Assembly (NCBI RefSeq): GCF_900166635.1
Contig: NZ_LT800497.1
Location: forward strand, 3,768,344 to 3,832,343
DNA from: Oceanobacillus timonensis
GTDB taxonomy: Bacteria > Bacillota > Bacilli > Bacillales > Amphibacillaceae
Length of the DNA: 64,000 bases
Reading direction: 5' to 3'
Shown here: positions 63,962 to 64,000 of the stretch, one piece after another
How positions within the stretch are numbered: position 1 is the first letter of the stretch
Layout: each line of letters opens with the position of its first letter
Notes under the pieces: generated by a model
What the model saw: the letters and a program-made list of their open reading frames with translations, nothing else
What the model was told of the DNA's origin: nothing
The model's database searches: none
Made by a program: the position numbers and the translations under genes

Positions 63962-64000
63962 CTCTGGTTCATCCTCTCCTCAATAGCTCAATATGTCTGG

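Overview
The window looks like chromosome from a low-GC, spore-forming-type Bacillaceae. Oceanobacillus/Virgibacillus-like is my inference from protein resemblance, AGGAGG-type ribosome sites, frequent TTG/GTG starts and the style of the intergenic repeats. I see no rRNA, tRNA, CRISPR array or prophage.

Region 1 (about 1-18.5 kb) is a purine/allantoin nitrogen island. It combines Bacillus puc-type and enterobacterial all-type genes: pucR and pucI (divergent), allB, then allC-allE-two allD paralogues-fdrA/allF-allG-allH-carbamate kinase, and pucG. Read as a pathway: allantoin -> allantoate -> ureidoglycine -> ureidoglycolate -> oxalurate -> oxamate + carbamoyl phosphate -> ATP + CO2 + NH3. PucG offers a transamination bypass at ureidoglycine. 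The cluster is scarred by a lactate-permease pseudogene (12.6-13.2 kb) and a 327-bp MITE-like element with 17-bp terminal inverted repeats (13.5-13.8 kb). A partial YfcC-type carrier opens the window.

Region 2 (18.5-31.5 kb) holds transporters and metabolic genes: an MFS carrier, a cupin, a D-2-hydroxyacid dehydrogenase behind a Rex-type operator, a DASS carboxylate symporter, a second MFS protein, a UbiA-type prenyltransferase, a repetitive hypothetical protein, ilvD and brnQ. A second structured repeat (29.67-29.80 kb) shares a 12-mer with the MITE-like element.

Region 3 (31.7-46.5 kb) holds an MtnE-like aminotransferase with a hydratase-family partner, a condensation-fold acyltransferase with a zinc-ribbon membrane partner, DUF1992 and DUF72 proteins, an AbrB-type membrane protein, a PadR/HAAS pair with a clear promoter-operator, a PepSY lipoprotein, a GPP34 protein, and a GntR(YtrA-like)-regulated island. 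That island has two paralogous ABC-2 modules and two small YfzA-like genes, the second broken by an in-frame TGA. Three copies of one AT-rich operator precede its three transcription units.

Region 4 (46.8-64 kb) holds glpF-glpK with a leader terminator, an AI-2E-type membrane protein, an ABC-F protein whose leader carries a 52-codon upstream ORF and a terminator, a short AraC-type regulator, an aldo/keto reductase, and a sugar/sugar-acid block: Ldh-family dehydrogenase, KdgT-type permease, two TIM-barrel epimerases, a divergent ROK repressor, an AEC transporter and a xylulokinase.

Transcription is mostly on the minus strand. Most units end in strong hairpin terminators, listed individually.
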